Below are positions 34,518 through 44,808 of a DNA stretch of 51,026 nucleotides, piece by piece. Every line of letters starts with the position of its first letter. Positions within the stretch are counted from its first letter, which is position 1. Location of the stretch: contig NZ_JAKUDS010000017.1 of assembly GCF_023221775.1 (NCBI RefSeq), forward strand, positions 1-51,026, given 5' to 3'. The translations under genes and the position numbers were made by a program. A model generated the notes under the pieces. It made no database searches and was not told the origin of the DNA. It saw only the letters and a list, made by a program, of their open reading frames with translations. The DNA comes from Enterococcus cecorum (GTDB taxonomy: Bacteria; Bacillota; Bacilli; Lactobacillales; Enterococcaceae).

Positions 34518-34551
34518 CAAAAAAAGCATCAAAACAAATTGTCTTGATGCT
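34518..34551 (-). terminator. terminator after the Bax-inhibitor-like gene
   Basis: AAGCATCA/TGATGCTT (34523-34530 with 34544-34551), with extra inner pairing, followed by TTTTTTT on the minus strand. The T-run touches the ribosome binding site of the TetR gene. Confidence 0.8.
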
Positions 34552-34573
34552 TAAATTTTTTATTGACTAAATA

Positions 34574-35245
34574 TTAATCCCTAGCAAAAATGCGAATAAA
34601 TGCTAAGAATAAATTGATGAAGTCAAGATATAGATTTAATGACATAAAAGTAGCAATACCAAAATCATTTTCCATTTGATAGCTAAAATAAGCTTCACGA
34701 ATACGTTGATTATCGTATGCTGTCAAGCCACTAAAGATAATGACAAGTACAAAAGAAATAAAATAATCAACGGCGCTACTTTGCATAAAAATATTGACTA
34801 AGATGACCACTAGAGCACCAATTAAAAAAGAATATAAAGCACGTGCAATGCCAGATAAATCCTTCTTAGTAAAGATGCCAAAGACAGCCATTGCAATAAA
34901 GGTTAAAGAACTAGCCGCAAAAGCTGATGTCACTGTACCAAAGTCATACACCAATAAAGTAACAGAGAGCGTCACTCCATTTAATAGTGAATAAACAATA
35001 AAACCGGCTAATGTTAAAGCTGGATTTTTAAAAGCTTGACGACCAATTACTAAGACCAAGACAATTTCAAAAACCCATAATAAGATAAAGGTCATTTGAT
35101 TGACAGTAGCTAGAAACTGATTGACAAAAACAGTCGAACAAAGATAAGCAGCAAGTGCACTAATGGCAAGTCCTACACCAAAAATGCCATATACTTTTGC
35201 AAAAAAACGATTTAATCCTGTAGTTGTAGTATATTCCTGATTCAT
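34574..35245 (-). CDS. Bax inhibitor-1/YccA family membrane protein
   Basis: A 223-residue protein with seven hydrophobic membrane helices and the family's C-terminal half: LVIIFSGLTAYDNQRIREAYFS (about 168-189), where the aspartates serve as the pH sensor of the calcium-leak channel in characterised bacterial homologues, and a final hairpin FMSLNLYLDFINLFLAFIRIF. The biological role in this group is not clear (calcium leak, stress). GAGGG precedes the ATG. It follows the MaoC-like gene by 27 bp and is probably co-transcribed from the promoter at 35787-35815. Confidence 0.92.
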   Translation of the reverse strand: MNQEYTTTTGLNRFFAKVYGIFGVGLAISALAAYLCSTVFVNQFLATVNQMTFILLWVFEIVLVLVIGRQAFKNPALTLAGFIVYSLLNGVTLSVTLLVYDFGTVTSAFAASSLTFIAMAVFGIFTKKDLSGIARALYSFLIGALVVILVNIFMQSSAVDYFISFVLVIIFSGLTAYDNQRIREAYFSYQMENDFGIATFMSLNLYLDFINLFLAFIRIFARD

Positions 35246-35272
35246 AATTTTCCCTCATTTCATTATTTGAAG

Positions 35273-35755
35273 TTACTCATTAACCAATTCATCATGATTT
35301 TCGGTGTTTGGATGAACAATCAATGGCGGTTGAACCATAACGACTGAATCTAGTACGCGCTCCCCTTCTTGATTATTCCCTTCAACAGAAATGGTTACGA
35401 CATTTTTCATCTTGTCCACCTTGATTACCTCAAAATTAAAGGTCAAAGTTTCATAATGATAAATAGGCTCAATTAAATTCATTGAGAAATTCACAATATG
35501 TGATCCCGGACCAGGTAAGTGCTTTGAAATTGCACTAGAAATAATCCCGTTTAACATAACCATAGGAACAATTGGTCTTTCGTATTCCGTTTGTTGTGCA
35601 TAGTCATGTTGAATAAACAATGGATTCGCATCATTTGTAAGTCCCAAGTATAGTAAGAGTTGCTGGTCTTCAATAGATTCGGTTAATGATAACGAATCGC
35701 CCTCTTCTATCTCCTCAATTGTTTTACCAAGCTTTCTAGGTTTACCAATATTCAA
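35273..35755 (-). CDS. MaoC-like hotdog-fold dehydratase domain protein
   Basis: A 160-residue single hotdog domain. The segment GLTNDANPLFIQHDYAQQT (about residues 38-56) is the MaoC/(R)-hydratase motif with the catalytic D and H, and RPIVPMVMLNGIISSAI followed by LPGPGSHIVNFSM (about 60-91) is the hotdog helix and the catalytic strand of that family. It would act on acyl thioesters, but substrate is unknown. Start: TTG, 8 bp after GGAGG; the ATG four codons earlier in another frame gives only a six-residue frame. First gene of a pair with the Bax-inhibitor-like gene, behind a good promoter. Confidence 0.85.
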   Translation of the reverse strand: MNIGKPRKLGKTIEEIEEGDSLSLTESIEDQQLLLYLGLTNDANPLFIQHDYAQQTEYERPIVPMVMLNGIISSAISKHLPGPGSHIVNFSMNLIEPIYHYETLTFNFEVIKVDKMKNVVTISVEGNNQEGERVLDSVVMVQPPLIVHPNTENHDELVNE

Positions 35756-35786
35756 ATTTCATTCCTCCAAATATTTCATTACAATC

Positions 35787-35815
35787 ATTTTAATCAAATC
35801 TAGAGAAAAGTGCAA
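35787..35815 (-). promoter_or_regulatory. promoter of the MaoC-like/BI-1 pair
   Basis: TTGCAC (35810-35815) and TAAAAT (35787-35792), 17 bp apart on the minus strand, about 30 bp before the TTG start. Confidence 0.65.
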
Positions 35816-35835
35816 GTTTGATACTTGAATTTAAA

Positions 35836-35873
35836 ATAAAAAAAAACCAGCTCAAAATCAAATTCAAGCTGGT
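35836..35873 (-). terminator. terminator after murC
   Basis: ACCAGCT/AGCTGGT stem (35846-35852 with 35867-35873) with a 14-base loop, followed by a T-run of about ten on the minus strand, 11 bp beyond the murC stop. Confidence 0.85.
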
Positions 35874-35884
35874 AAAAATTTTTC

Positions 35885-37219
35885 TTATAAAACATTTCGC
35901 GTTGTTTTGCTTAATAGGTTTTCGTAGGCAATTTCAAATTTTTGTACATCACCTGCGCCCATAAAGATAATGACGCTATCTTCATGATTTAATAAAGGAG
36001 ACATATTTTCTTCTTTTAAGACTGTTCCACCTTTTTTCACTTTTGCAGATAAGTCTTCAATACTTACTTGACCAGATTTTTCACGTGCTGAACCAAAGAT
36101 ATCACATAGATAAACTTCATCAGCTAAATCAAGTGCTTGAGCAAATTCATCAAGTAAAGCAATTGTGCGTGTAAAAGTATGTGGTTGGAAGACAGCGACG
36201 ATTTGCTTATCTGGATATTTTTGACGCGCGCCATCAATAGTAGCTGCAATTTCTGCTGGATGATGCGCATAATCATCCACGATTGTCATATCCGCCACTT
36301 TCTTTTCGCTAAAACGTCTTTTTACCCCAGCAAATGATTTTAACTCATCAGCAATTAATTTCATATCAAAACCTTCGACAAAACATACCGCAATCACACC
36401 TAATGCATTTTTAATATTATGTTCACCAAAAGCTGGAATAGCAAAATGACCAACGAATTCTGCACCATGATACACATCAAATTGTGAACCGTTCGTTGTA
36501 CGTTCAATATTTTTAGCTTGAAAATCATCGGTCTCTTTTAATCCATAATAATAGATTGGCACTTCTGCTTGTAATTTTCGTAAATAAACATCATCGCCAT
36601 AAGCAAAAATTGCCTTTTTAACTTGATGGGCTAAACTTTGGAATGCTGTAAACACATCTTCAATGCTTTCATAATAATCTGGATGATCAAAATCAATATT
36701 CGTCATAATCGCATAATCAGGTGAATAGGCTAAGAAATGACGGCGATATTCACACGCTTCAAATACAAAATGAGTCGCATCTGGTTCACCATGACCTGTA
36801 CCATCGCCAATTAAGTAGCTCGTAGGAACCACGCCAGACATCGCATGAGCAAGTAATCCAGTCGTACTTGTTTTACCATGAGATCCCGTAATGGCAATAC
36901 TTGTAAATTGTTCAATGAATTTACCGATAAAATCATGATAGCGAATCACCGTAGCACCAATTTCTTTAGCACGAGCGATTTCAGGATGAGTATCAGGAAA
37001 AGCATTTCCCGCGATCACAATATATTCTTTTTTTACGTTATCAGCGTTAAATGGCAAAATTAAAATGTTTGCTTTTTCTAAATCACGTTGGGTAAAGAAA
37101 TATTGCTCCACATCTGAACCTTGGACATGATATCCTTTTTGATGAAGGACTAAAGCTAAAGAGCTCATGCCAGAACCCTTAATCCCAACAAAGTGATAAA
37201 TTTGATCTTTACTAATCAT
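35885..37219 (-). CDS. murC: UDP-N-acetylmuramate--L-alanine ligase
   Basis: Adds L-alanine to UDP-MurNAc, the first amino acid of the peptidoglycan stem peptide. The 444-residue Mur ligase starts with the [13 protein letters not shown] nucleotide-binding motif (about 10-22), then the ATP P-loop [13 protein letters not shown] (about 110-122), the central [11 protein letters not shown] metal/ADP block, and [12 protein letters not shown] (about 299-310), which contains the conserved H-H-P. Length is as expected. It has its own near-consensus promoter and terminator, so it is a single-gene unit. Confidence 0.97.
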   Translation of the reverse strand: MISKDQIYHFVGIKGSGMSSLALVLHQKGYHVQGSDVEQYFFTQRDLEKANILILPFNADNVKKEYIVIAGNAFPDTHPEIARAKEIGATVIRYHDFIGKFIEQFTSIAITGSHGKTSTTGLLAHAMSGVVPTSYLIGDGTGHGEPDATHFVFEACEYRRHFLAYSPDYAIMTNIDFDHPDYYESIEDVFTAFQSLAHQVKKAIFAYGDDVYLRKLQAEVPIYYYGLKETDDFQAKNIERTTNGSQFDVYHGAEFVGHFAIPAFGEHNIKNALGVIAVCFVEGFDMKLIADELKSFAGVKRRFSEKKVADMTIVDDYAHHPAEIAATIDGARQKYPDKQIVAVFQPHTFTRTIALLDEFAQALDLADEVYLCDIFGSAREKSGQVSIEDLSAKVKKGGTVLKEENMSPLLNHEDSVIIFMGAGDVQKFEIAYENLLSKTTRNVL

Positions 37220-37254
37220 TAAGTTGCCTCTTTTCGTATTTTCAATATAGCAAA

Positions 37255-37283
37255 TTTATAATCTTTCACGTGTTTTTTGTCAA
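37255..37283 (-). promoter_or_regulatory. murC promoter
   Basis: TTGACA (37278-37283) and TATAAA (37255-37260), 17 bp apart on the minus strand, about 35 bp upstream of the murC ATG. Confidence 0.8.
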
Positions 37284-37371
37284 ATAATTGATATTACAAT
37301 GAAAAAGACAATTCATTATCTAACAAAACAAACAAAATATCAATTCTTTTCAACGCACTTTAAAAAGCTTT

Positions 37372-37809
37372 TTAATAGTCTTTTATCAACTGCAATCGTC
37401 CAGCACACTTCCCACAAGCATATTTACGTACATCTAATCGTCGCATTCGAAAATACTCTTGCCGACAATCCTTGCACCGATAGCAGTATTTAGGCTGTTG
37501 TAATCTTGGTGTAAAGCGCAATCCACTAACTGCTTCCAATAGTTTTTTAAAGTCTTGATCTGCATGACGATAACCTTTGCCTTGTAAATGCAGATGATAA
37601 TGGCATAATTCATGCTTAATGACACCATATAATATTTCTTCATCTACATTTAAAAGTAAGGGATTGATATCAATATGATGATCGTTTAGATGATACCTTC
37701 CTCCTGTTGTTTTCAGTCTTTTATTAAATACGGCTTGATGCGTAAAAGGTCTTTTAAAAAACTCAAGAGAAATTTGTTGAACAAGTTGGGTTAACGTCTG
37801 ATTATTCAT
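37372..37809 (-). CDS. SprT-like zinc metalloprotease-fold protein
   Basis: A 145-residue member of the SprT/YdcK family. The HELCH motif (H66-H70) of the metal centre is followed by a further histidine-rich YHLHLQG, and four cysteines (C109, C112 or C115, C132, C135) form a C-terminal zinc ribbon. Family function in bacteria is not established; Spartan-like DNA-protein-crosslink proteolysis is known for eukaryotic relatives only. Start: ATG at 37809, overlapping the tex stop by 8 bp; another ATG 6 bp upstream is equally possible. It directly follows tex, a common neighbour in Firmicutes. Confidence 0.88.
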   Translation of the reverse strand: MNNQTLTQLVQQISLEFFKRPFTHQAVFNKRLKTTGGRYHLNDHHIDINPLLLNVDEEILYGVIKHELCHYHLHLQGKGYRHADQDFKKLLEAVSGLRFTPRLQQPKYCYRCKDCRQEYFRMRRLDVRKYACGKCAGRLQLIKDY

Positions 37810-39970
37810 GACCATCACTTGCAAGCATAGATAAACTGATTCGCCCTTTTTGAATATCAACACTTGTAATCCAGACTTGCACAATATCCCCTACTGCAAC
37901 GACTTCACTAGGGTGTTTAACAAAGCGATCACTAAGTTTAGAAATATGAACTAGTCCATCTTGTTTCACACCGATGTCTACGAAGGCTCCAAAATCTATG
38001 ACATTACGCACTGTTCCTTGGAGCTTCATCCCAACTTTTAAATCTTCTATTGATAAGACATCTGAGCGTAAAATAGGAGCTGGCATATCATCGCGTAAAT
38101 CACGTCCTGGTTTAAGTAAGGAATCAATAATATCTTGTAAGGTTTCACGACCAACGGCTAGTTTTTCTGATAATTGTTTGATATCTATTTTTTGTAATTC
38201 ACTCTTTGCTTCCGGTGTATCGAGCTTATCGAGGTCAATGTTTAACGTAGCTAACAAATCTTTGGTTGCTTGATAACTTTCTGGATGTATTGGAGTATTA
38301 TCAAGTATGTTTTCACCATTCGGAATACGTAGGAACCCAATAGCTTGTTCGAAAGCTTTAGGACCTAAGCGCGGAACTTTCTTCAATTGATTTCTTTGAC
38401 TGAAAGCCCCATTTTCTTCACGATAATTAACAATATTTTGCGCAGTCGTCTTATTTAAGCCCGCAATTCTTGCAAGCAATTGGCTAGAAGCAGTATTCAC
38501 ATTGACACCGACTTGGTTAACCACGGTCTCAACTACAAAGTCTAATTGCTGCGCTAGTTGTTTTTGTGACACATCATGCTGATATTGACCAACTCCCACC
38601 GCTTTTGGATCGATTTTCACTAATTCTGCTAATGGATCTTGTAAACGACGACCAATACTTACAGCACTTCTTTGCTCGACTTGTAAATCTGGAAATTCTG
38701 CTCGGGCAACTTCGCTGGCTGAATAAACGGAGGCCCCCGCTTCATTTACGATGATGTAATAGACTTTACGATTGATTTTTTTCAATTGTTCAGCAACAAA
38801 TTGTTCAGATTCCCTTGAGGCTGTTCCATTACCTATGGCTACCATTTCCACTTGATAGTCCTCAATTAATTGAATGAACTTCTTGGCTGCATTTTTTAAT
38901 TGTTGATCTGAGCCCATCGTAGCATAAATGACATCAATGGCTAAAACTTTACCAGTTGGATCCATAATTGCTAATTTACAACCTGTTCGATAAGCAGGGT
39001 CAAATCCCATAACTACTTTTCCCTTTAGTGGCGATTGCAATAATAGGTTTCTAAGGTTTTCCCCAAAGACATCAATAGCTTGTTCATCTGCTTTTTCTGT
39101 TAGTTCATTTCTGATTTCTCGTTCAATAGCCGGTTGAATAAAGCGTTTATAGGCATCTTCATAAGCTGTGGTTAATTTTTCAACGACTAATTCATTGGCC
39201 TTTTTTGGAATAATATGTTTTGCCAAATATTCATGGATTTTATTTGTATCCACTTCAATGTTAACTTTCAAAATACCTTCCTTTTCACCGCGATTCGTTG
39301 CTAAGATACGATGTGAAACCATTGATTTGACGGGTTGCGTAAATTCATAGTAAATTTCATATACTTTTCTTTCGTCCAATGATTCATCTTTAACTTGACA
39401 TGTATACTGACCATTTTTATAGGTAAAGTTGCGAATCCATTCACGGTATTTTGGCTCATCGGCAATTTTTTCAGCCAAGATTTCATGGACACCATTCCAA
39501 ACATCCTCTATCGTAGGTACTGCTTCATTTATACTTAATTGTGCCATCTTTGTTAAAACTGCTTGATCTTGGTTTTGAAAGACTGCCTCAGCTAATGGTT
39601 CTAATCCATTTTCTTTAGCAATTGTCGCTTTTGTTCTTTTCTTTTGCTTATAAGGACGATATAAGTCTTCTAATTTTTGTAAAACATTAGCAGCTATTAT
39701 TTCTGCACGTAATTCTTCTGTTAATTTTCCTTGATTTGAAATATTTTCAATAATTTCTTCTTTACGTTTTTGTAGGTTTTCTAAATATTGATAGCGGTCT
39801 TGGATATTTTTGATTTGCACTTCATCTAGACTGCCCGTTTTTTCTTTTCGATAGCGTGCAATAAAAGGAATCGTCGCCCCATCGGATAATAAATTTAAAA
39901 CAGCTTCAATCTGTTCCTTGGAAATTGGTGTAAGTTCTGACACTAATTGTTGAATAATAAATTGATCCAT
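37802..39970 (-). CDS. tex: transcription accessory protein Tex (RNA-binding S1 protein)
   Basis: A 722-residue multi-domain RNA-binding protein thought to act in transcription and RNA decay. Order: N-terminal HTH region (ELTPISKEQIEAVLNLLSDGATIPFIARYRKEKTGSLDE), YqgF/RNase-H-like domain (GFDPAYRTGCKLAI near 322-335), helix-hairpin-helix region (NTASSQLLARIAGLNKTTAQNIV, about 490-512), and a C-terminal S1 domain (GTVRNVIDFGAFVDIGVKQDGLVHISKL). Length is normal for Firmicutes Tex. AAAGGAG precedes the ATG. The upstream VOC gene's terminator ends about 29 bp before it, so initiation may rely on readthrough. Confidence 0.96.
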   Translation of the reverse strand: MDQFIIQQLVSELTPISKEQIEAVLNLLSDGATIPFIARYRKEKTGSLDEVQIKNIQDRYQYLENLQKRKEEIIENISNQGKLTEELRAEIIAANVLQKLEDLYRPYKQKKRTKATIAKENGLEPLAEAVFQNQDQAVLTKMAQLSINEAVPTIEDVWNGVHEILAEKIADEPKYREWIRNFTYKNGQYTCQVKDESLDERKVYEIYYEFTQPVKSMVSHRILATNRGEKEGILKVNIEVDTNKIHEYLAKHIIPKKANELVVEKLTTAYEDAYKRFIQPAIEREIRNELTEKADEQAIDVFGENLRNLLLQSPLKGKVVMGFDPAYRTGCKLAIMDPTGKVLAIDVIYATMGSDQQLKNAAKKFIQLIEDYQVEMVAIGNGTASRESEQFVAEQLKKINRKVYYIIVNEAGASVYSASEVARAEFPDLQVEQRSAVSIGRRLQDPLAELVKIDPKAVGVGQYQHDVSQKQLAQQLDFVVETVVNQVGVNVNTASSQLLARIAGLNKTTAQNIVNYREENGAFSQRNQLKKVPRLGPKAFEQAIGFLRIPNGENILDNTPIHPESYQATKDLLATLNIDLDKLDTPEAKSELQKIDIKQLSEKLAVGRETLQDIIDSLLKPGRDLRDDMPAPILRSDVLSIEDLKVGMKLQGTVRNVIDFGAFVDIGVKQDGLVHISKLSDRFVKHPSEVVAVGDIVQVWITSVDIQKGRISLSMLASDGHE

Positions 39971-39998
39971 TTTTACACTCCTTTAATATCTTACTAAT

Positions 39999-40034
39999 GA
40001 AAAAGAGTGAACATCAATCTATGTGCTCACTCTT
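39999..40034 (-). terminator. terminator after the VOC gene
   Basis: AAGAGTGA/TCACTCTT stem (40003-40010 with 40027-40034) with TTTTTC following on the minus strand; 20 bp beyond the stop codon. Confidence 0.8.
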
Positions 40035-40054
40035 GATAGAATTAGTCAGCCAAA

Positions 40055-40429
40055 TCAATTGCCTGTCACTGCAAAATAATTTCCTTCTAAATCAACAAAG
40101 TTAAAAATAAAGCGGTCTTCTTCTAGTTGCATCAGTTGACCAACTTCAATTTGTTGTTCTTGCATTTTTTGATATAATTGCACGATTTCTTGCGCAAAAA
40201 ACATAATTTGAGGAGCGTTTGTATTCACTTGCTGTGCATGTTCCTCTACAAATTGTCGATCATATAGGCTAAAAGTTAAAGCACTATTTGAACAAGGTGA
40301 GATTTCTGCAACAAGGCTACCATCCATTTCCTCAATAGATAGTACTTCAAAGCCAATTGATTGCCAAAAATCAGCAGCTTTTTTGACATCAGTTACATAT
40401 AAAACTAATTGTGCTTGATCCGTAAACAT
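40055..40429 (-). CDS. VOC family protein (glyoxalase/bleomycin resistance fold)
   Basis: A 124-residue single VOC-fold protein. It shows the two beta-alpha-beta-beta-beta modules: QLVLYVTDVKKAADFWQSIGFEVLS at the N-terminus and IVQLYQKMQEQQIEVGQL with NFVDLEGNYFAVTGN at the C-terminus. Metal-ligand pattern is incomplete to the eye (no clear N-terminal H), so enzyme activity is uncertain. The ATG at 40429 lies 6 bp after AAGGAGA and one base after the DUF1149 stop; the longer frame to 40459 overlaps DUF1149. Last gene of the ylb-rsmD-coaD-sepM run. Confidence 0.85.
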   Translation of the reverse strand: MFTDQAQLVLYVTDVKKAADFWQSIGFEVLSIEEMDGSLVAEISPCSNSALTFSLYDRQFVEEHAQQVNTNAPQIMFFAQEIVQLYQKMQEQQIEVGQLMQLEEDRFIFNFVDLEGNYFAVTGN

Positions 40430-40430
40430 A

Positions 40431-40832
40431 TTATTCTCCTTGATTTTGATCACTTTCAAACTGGGAATTAAACTCCAAATTTATTCCTGGTTCATCGGTG
40501 ATGATTTCTGTTACTTCATAAGTTAATCGTCGTAATACATCAAATAATGGTTCAACCAATTCTTCAGATTCTTCATGAGTCAAATCCTCAGGAGATTGAA
40601 TTTTTCGGTTTTTAATATGATTTACCTGACGTATTTGTCCAGACACTTTGAAACTTCCCAAAATGACATTAAATTGTAATTGAGAACCTAATAAAGTATT
40701 ATTTTCAGTAAACTCTGGATTATTTGCAGCTAAAGGCACAAAACCTACTTGAATCTGAGTTTCTTCGCCTTCTTCAACGTGATTATCAAAATGATAAGCA
40801 TCAACAATCGGTAACTCTCTTAAAATTTCCAT
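40431..40832 (-). CDS. DUF1149 family protein
   Basis: A 133-residue protein of the DUF1149 family, found mainly in Lactobacillales and having a SecB-like fold by family knowledge. The N-terminus is MEILRELPIVDAYHFDNHVEEG, followed by IQVGFVPLAANNPEF and strands of an antiparallel sheet, and an acidic C-terminus. It has no known function; a chaperone or protein-export role is only suggested by fold. It begins 9 bp after the sepM-like gene and ends one base before the VOC gene, so it is part of a tight operon. Confidence 0.85.
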   Translation of the reverse strand: MEILRELPIVDAYHFDNHVEEGEETQIQVGFVPLAANNPEFTENNTLLGSQLQFNVILGSFKVSGQIRQVNHIKNRKIQSPEDLTHEESEELVEPLFDVLRRLTYEVTEIITDEPGINLEFNSQFESDQNQGE

Positions 40833-40841
40833 CTTTATTCC

Positions 40842-42895
<2,054 letters not shown>

Positions 42896-42903
42896 AAATC
42901 CCC

Positions 42904-43251
42904 CTAAAATACTTCATCAGCTAGACGAATTTTAGTACTTAATTCCTCTATTTCAAAGCCATCATCTTCCACTTGATAAGCTTTCTTCGTGCCAATTCTT
43001 TCAGCAAAATTCATTTCAATATCAGGACGATACGACGGTTCAACATTTCGTACAAAGTGTAGTCTACTCAATTTTTGAATCACATCGTCGACTTTATCTT
43101 CATCTACATACATACAAACATATTTTGATTTTTTAGAAATATAATGAACCAAGCCATAGCGTTTTAAACTTTTTAATTGTCTTAAAGAATAAACCCAGAC
43201 AATAATTCCGCGTCGTTTGGTTAGTTCAAATGGTAATTCATTTTCAGACAT
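42904..43251 (-). CDS. ylbG: DUF2129 (YlbG) family protein
   Basis: A 115-residue YlbG-like protein of unknown function. Start [33 protein letters not shown] with GGGGGAAG; a longer frame to 43308 overlaps ylbF and lacks a good ribosome binding site. The family is restricted to Firmicutes and usually sits next to ylbF, rsmD and coaD, as here. The C-terminus is acidic and likely disordered. Confidence 0.9.
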   Translation of the reverse strand: MSENELPFELTKRRGIIVWVYSLRQLKSLKRYGLVHYISKKSKYVCMYVDEDKVDDVIQKLSRLHFVRNVEPSYRPDIEMNFAERIGTKKAYQVEDDGFEIEELSTKIRLADEVF

Positions 43252-43672
43252 GACAACTTCCCCCACAAGAATGATGATTTTGACGGATAAAAAATGGATT
43301 GCCTGCATCCACTTTGATATTCTCAGATATCACTGAAGTTAATGACAAACAAACTTCATCTAGTACTCCTTGAAGTGCCGTTTCAGACTGACGAAAATCA
43401 ATCATATTCGGTTGCATATCCATTTTTCTTTTTGAACGTTGTAATTCTCTTCTGCTTTCTTTAAACTCTGGCAAAAACGAGCCAAATCGTTCAATATCCT
43501 CAAAGTGTTGTTTTTTATTTTGAAAATCAAGAATGCATTGGCGTAATACTTCATCTTGATTCACGGCTTTTTGAGCTTCGATATAACTATGATAAGTATC
43601 AGAATGTACGATATCAGTTATTAATTGATCAACTTTTTCATCAAGCATGATTAATTCTTCATTTATAACCAC
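43244..43672 (-). CDS. ylbF: YlbF (RicF) family regulator
   Basis: A 142-residue protein of the YlbF/YmcA family. In B. subtilis it forms the Ric complex with YmcA and YaaT, which controls RNase Y and thus mRNA maturation. Residues 1-110 are helical; the C-terminus ends [10 protein letters not shown], a short cysteine segment comparable to the Fe-S-binding end of RicF. The GTG start at 43672 has GGGAG at 8 bp; an internal ATG 24 bp downstream is possible. Overlaps ylbG by 8 bp. Confidence 0.88.
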   Translation of the reverse strand: MVINEELIMLDEKVDQLITDIVHSDTYHSYIEAQKAVNQDEVLRQCILDFQNKKQHFEDIERFGSFLPEFKESRRELQRSKRKMDMQPNMIDFRQSETALQGVLDEVCLSLTSVISENIKVDAGNPFFIRQNHHSCGGSCHV

Positions 43673-43694
43673 ACAAAACGCTCCCTTTATTTTA

Positions 43695-44786
43695 TCATTT
43701 ATCCAGTAATAAGACTAACATATCTTGTTTATGAAATGCAATACTTAATGTTTTAGATTGATTACTAAGCATCTTGTTATGTAAAATCGGATCTGTTTGT
43801 AATTGCAATGCTATATCCATACAGTCAACAGCGGGGGTCAAAAAAATTCCATTCGTATTTTGAAGATGGTTTGCTTCAAGTAAGTTTTTCAATTCCTCAT
43901 TAGTAAAGCTAAAATAGGGCATATTTCTCTGTTTTCTCATTTGATTTAACTGCAATATCCTTGAAGTACTTAAAAATTTTTCTGGAGTTAGTGTAATTTG
44001 ATTTAATAAGCTACTTGCTGAAACACTTGAATCTTCCCATGAATATTCTACACCAGAAGAAAAAAGGTTGAGAACTGTCAGTAAATATTTGGCTTTTTCA
44101 ACACTTATATGATCCCAATTAATTGGATTATTCTCTTCATCAAATTTACCATAATTTCCACCAATAAGTTGATATGGCGCTGATTTCAATAAGTAATTAG
44201 CATCAAAATAACGAATGGCAAATAGTTTACCCGTCACTTGATGAAAATAAAAAATAGCAAATACTTGATTATCAAAATGTACCAATGGTCGATAATTCAT
44301 GTCTTCTTCAGTTAATTCAAATTGATATTCATTAGATTGATTATTAATTGTCACTGTCGCAGAAATTTCAGTCTTTTTTAATATATCTTCTAAATTCATT
44401 CCAAGTCGAAAATCATCATTAATTTTACCACTATTACCAAATACTGTTATAGCATGAATTTTATTGTTTCTGGTAATGATATCTGTATGATAATGATTAT
44501 CTTGATTCACAAATAAATGTTGAGTATATCCGTATCCAGTTTCTACAGCTGACAACTCAGTTGAAAATTGAGATTTCATTTTAGTATAATCTTGTCCAAT
44601 CATCTGTGCATATTTATCAGCTGAAAGATTTGCTGTTTGCGATTGATTTGTTTTCGGTTGATTATTAATCATTGTATTGGACTGTGGCTTTGAGTTGGTA
44701 GAGAAAGGGAAAAAGACTGGTTGAAGATAAACAAAAAGGAGGACTGAAAGAAAAATCATCATAAAAGTTAATTTACGATATTTCAT
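43695..44786 (-). CDS. CAP-associated-domain protein with a degenerate CAP domain (YlbC-like)
   Basis: A 363-residue extracellular protein. A signal anchor (LTFMMIFLSVLLFVYLQPVFF, residues about 6-26) is followed by a Ser/Asn/Gln-rich linker, the CAP-associated N-terminal domain (about 60-200), and a region about 270-363 where the CAP domain of YlbC would be. There the expected His/Glu motifs and the HRxNIL block are absent; only the pattern of helix and strand (LLNQITLTPEK, MRKQRNMPYFSFTN, PILHNKMLSNQSKTLSIAFHK) remains. The gene sits between pyc and ylbF, the place of ylbC in Bacillus. Function unknown; activity through conserved CAP residues seems unlikely. Confidence 0.8.
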   Translation of the reverse strand: MKYRKLTFMMIFLSVLLFVYLQPVFFPFSTNSKPQSNTMINNQPKTNQSQTANLSADKYAQMIGQDYTKMKSQFSTELSAVETGYGYTQHLFVNQDNHYHTDIITRNNKIHAITVFGNSGKINDDFRLGMNLEDILKKTEISATVTINNQSNEYQFELTEEDMNYRPLVHFDNQVFAIFYFHQVTGKLFAIRYFDANYLLKSAPYQLIGGNYGKFDEENNPINWDHISVEKAKYLLTVLNLFSSGVEYSWEDSSVSASSLLNQITLTPEKFLSTSRILQLNQMRKQRNMPYFSFTNEELKNLLEANHLQNTNGIFLTPAVDCMDIALQLQTDPILHNKMLSNQSKTLSIAFHKQDMLVLLLDK

Positions 44787-44808
44787 TTCAATTCCTCCTT
44801 AACACTAT

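Noticed and set aside
37372-37400. AAAAAGCTTTTT palindrome just after the sprT-like gene stop as a terminator
   Set aside because: Short stem without a GC core; not convincing as a terminator, so left unlisted.
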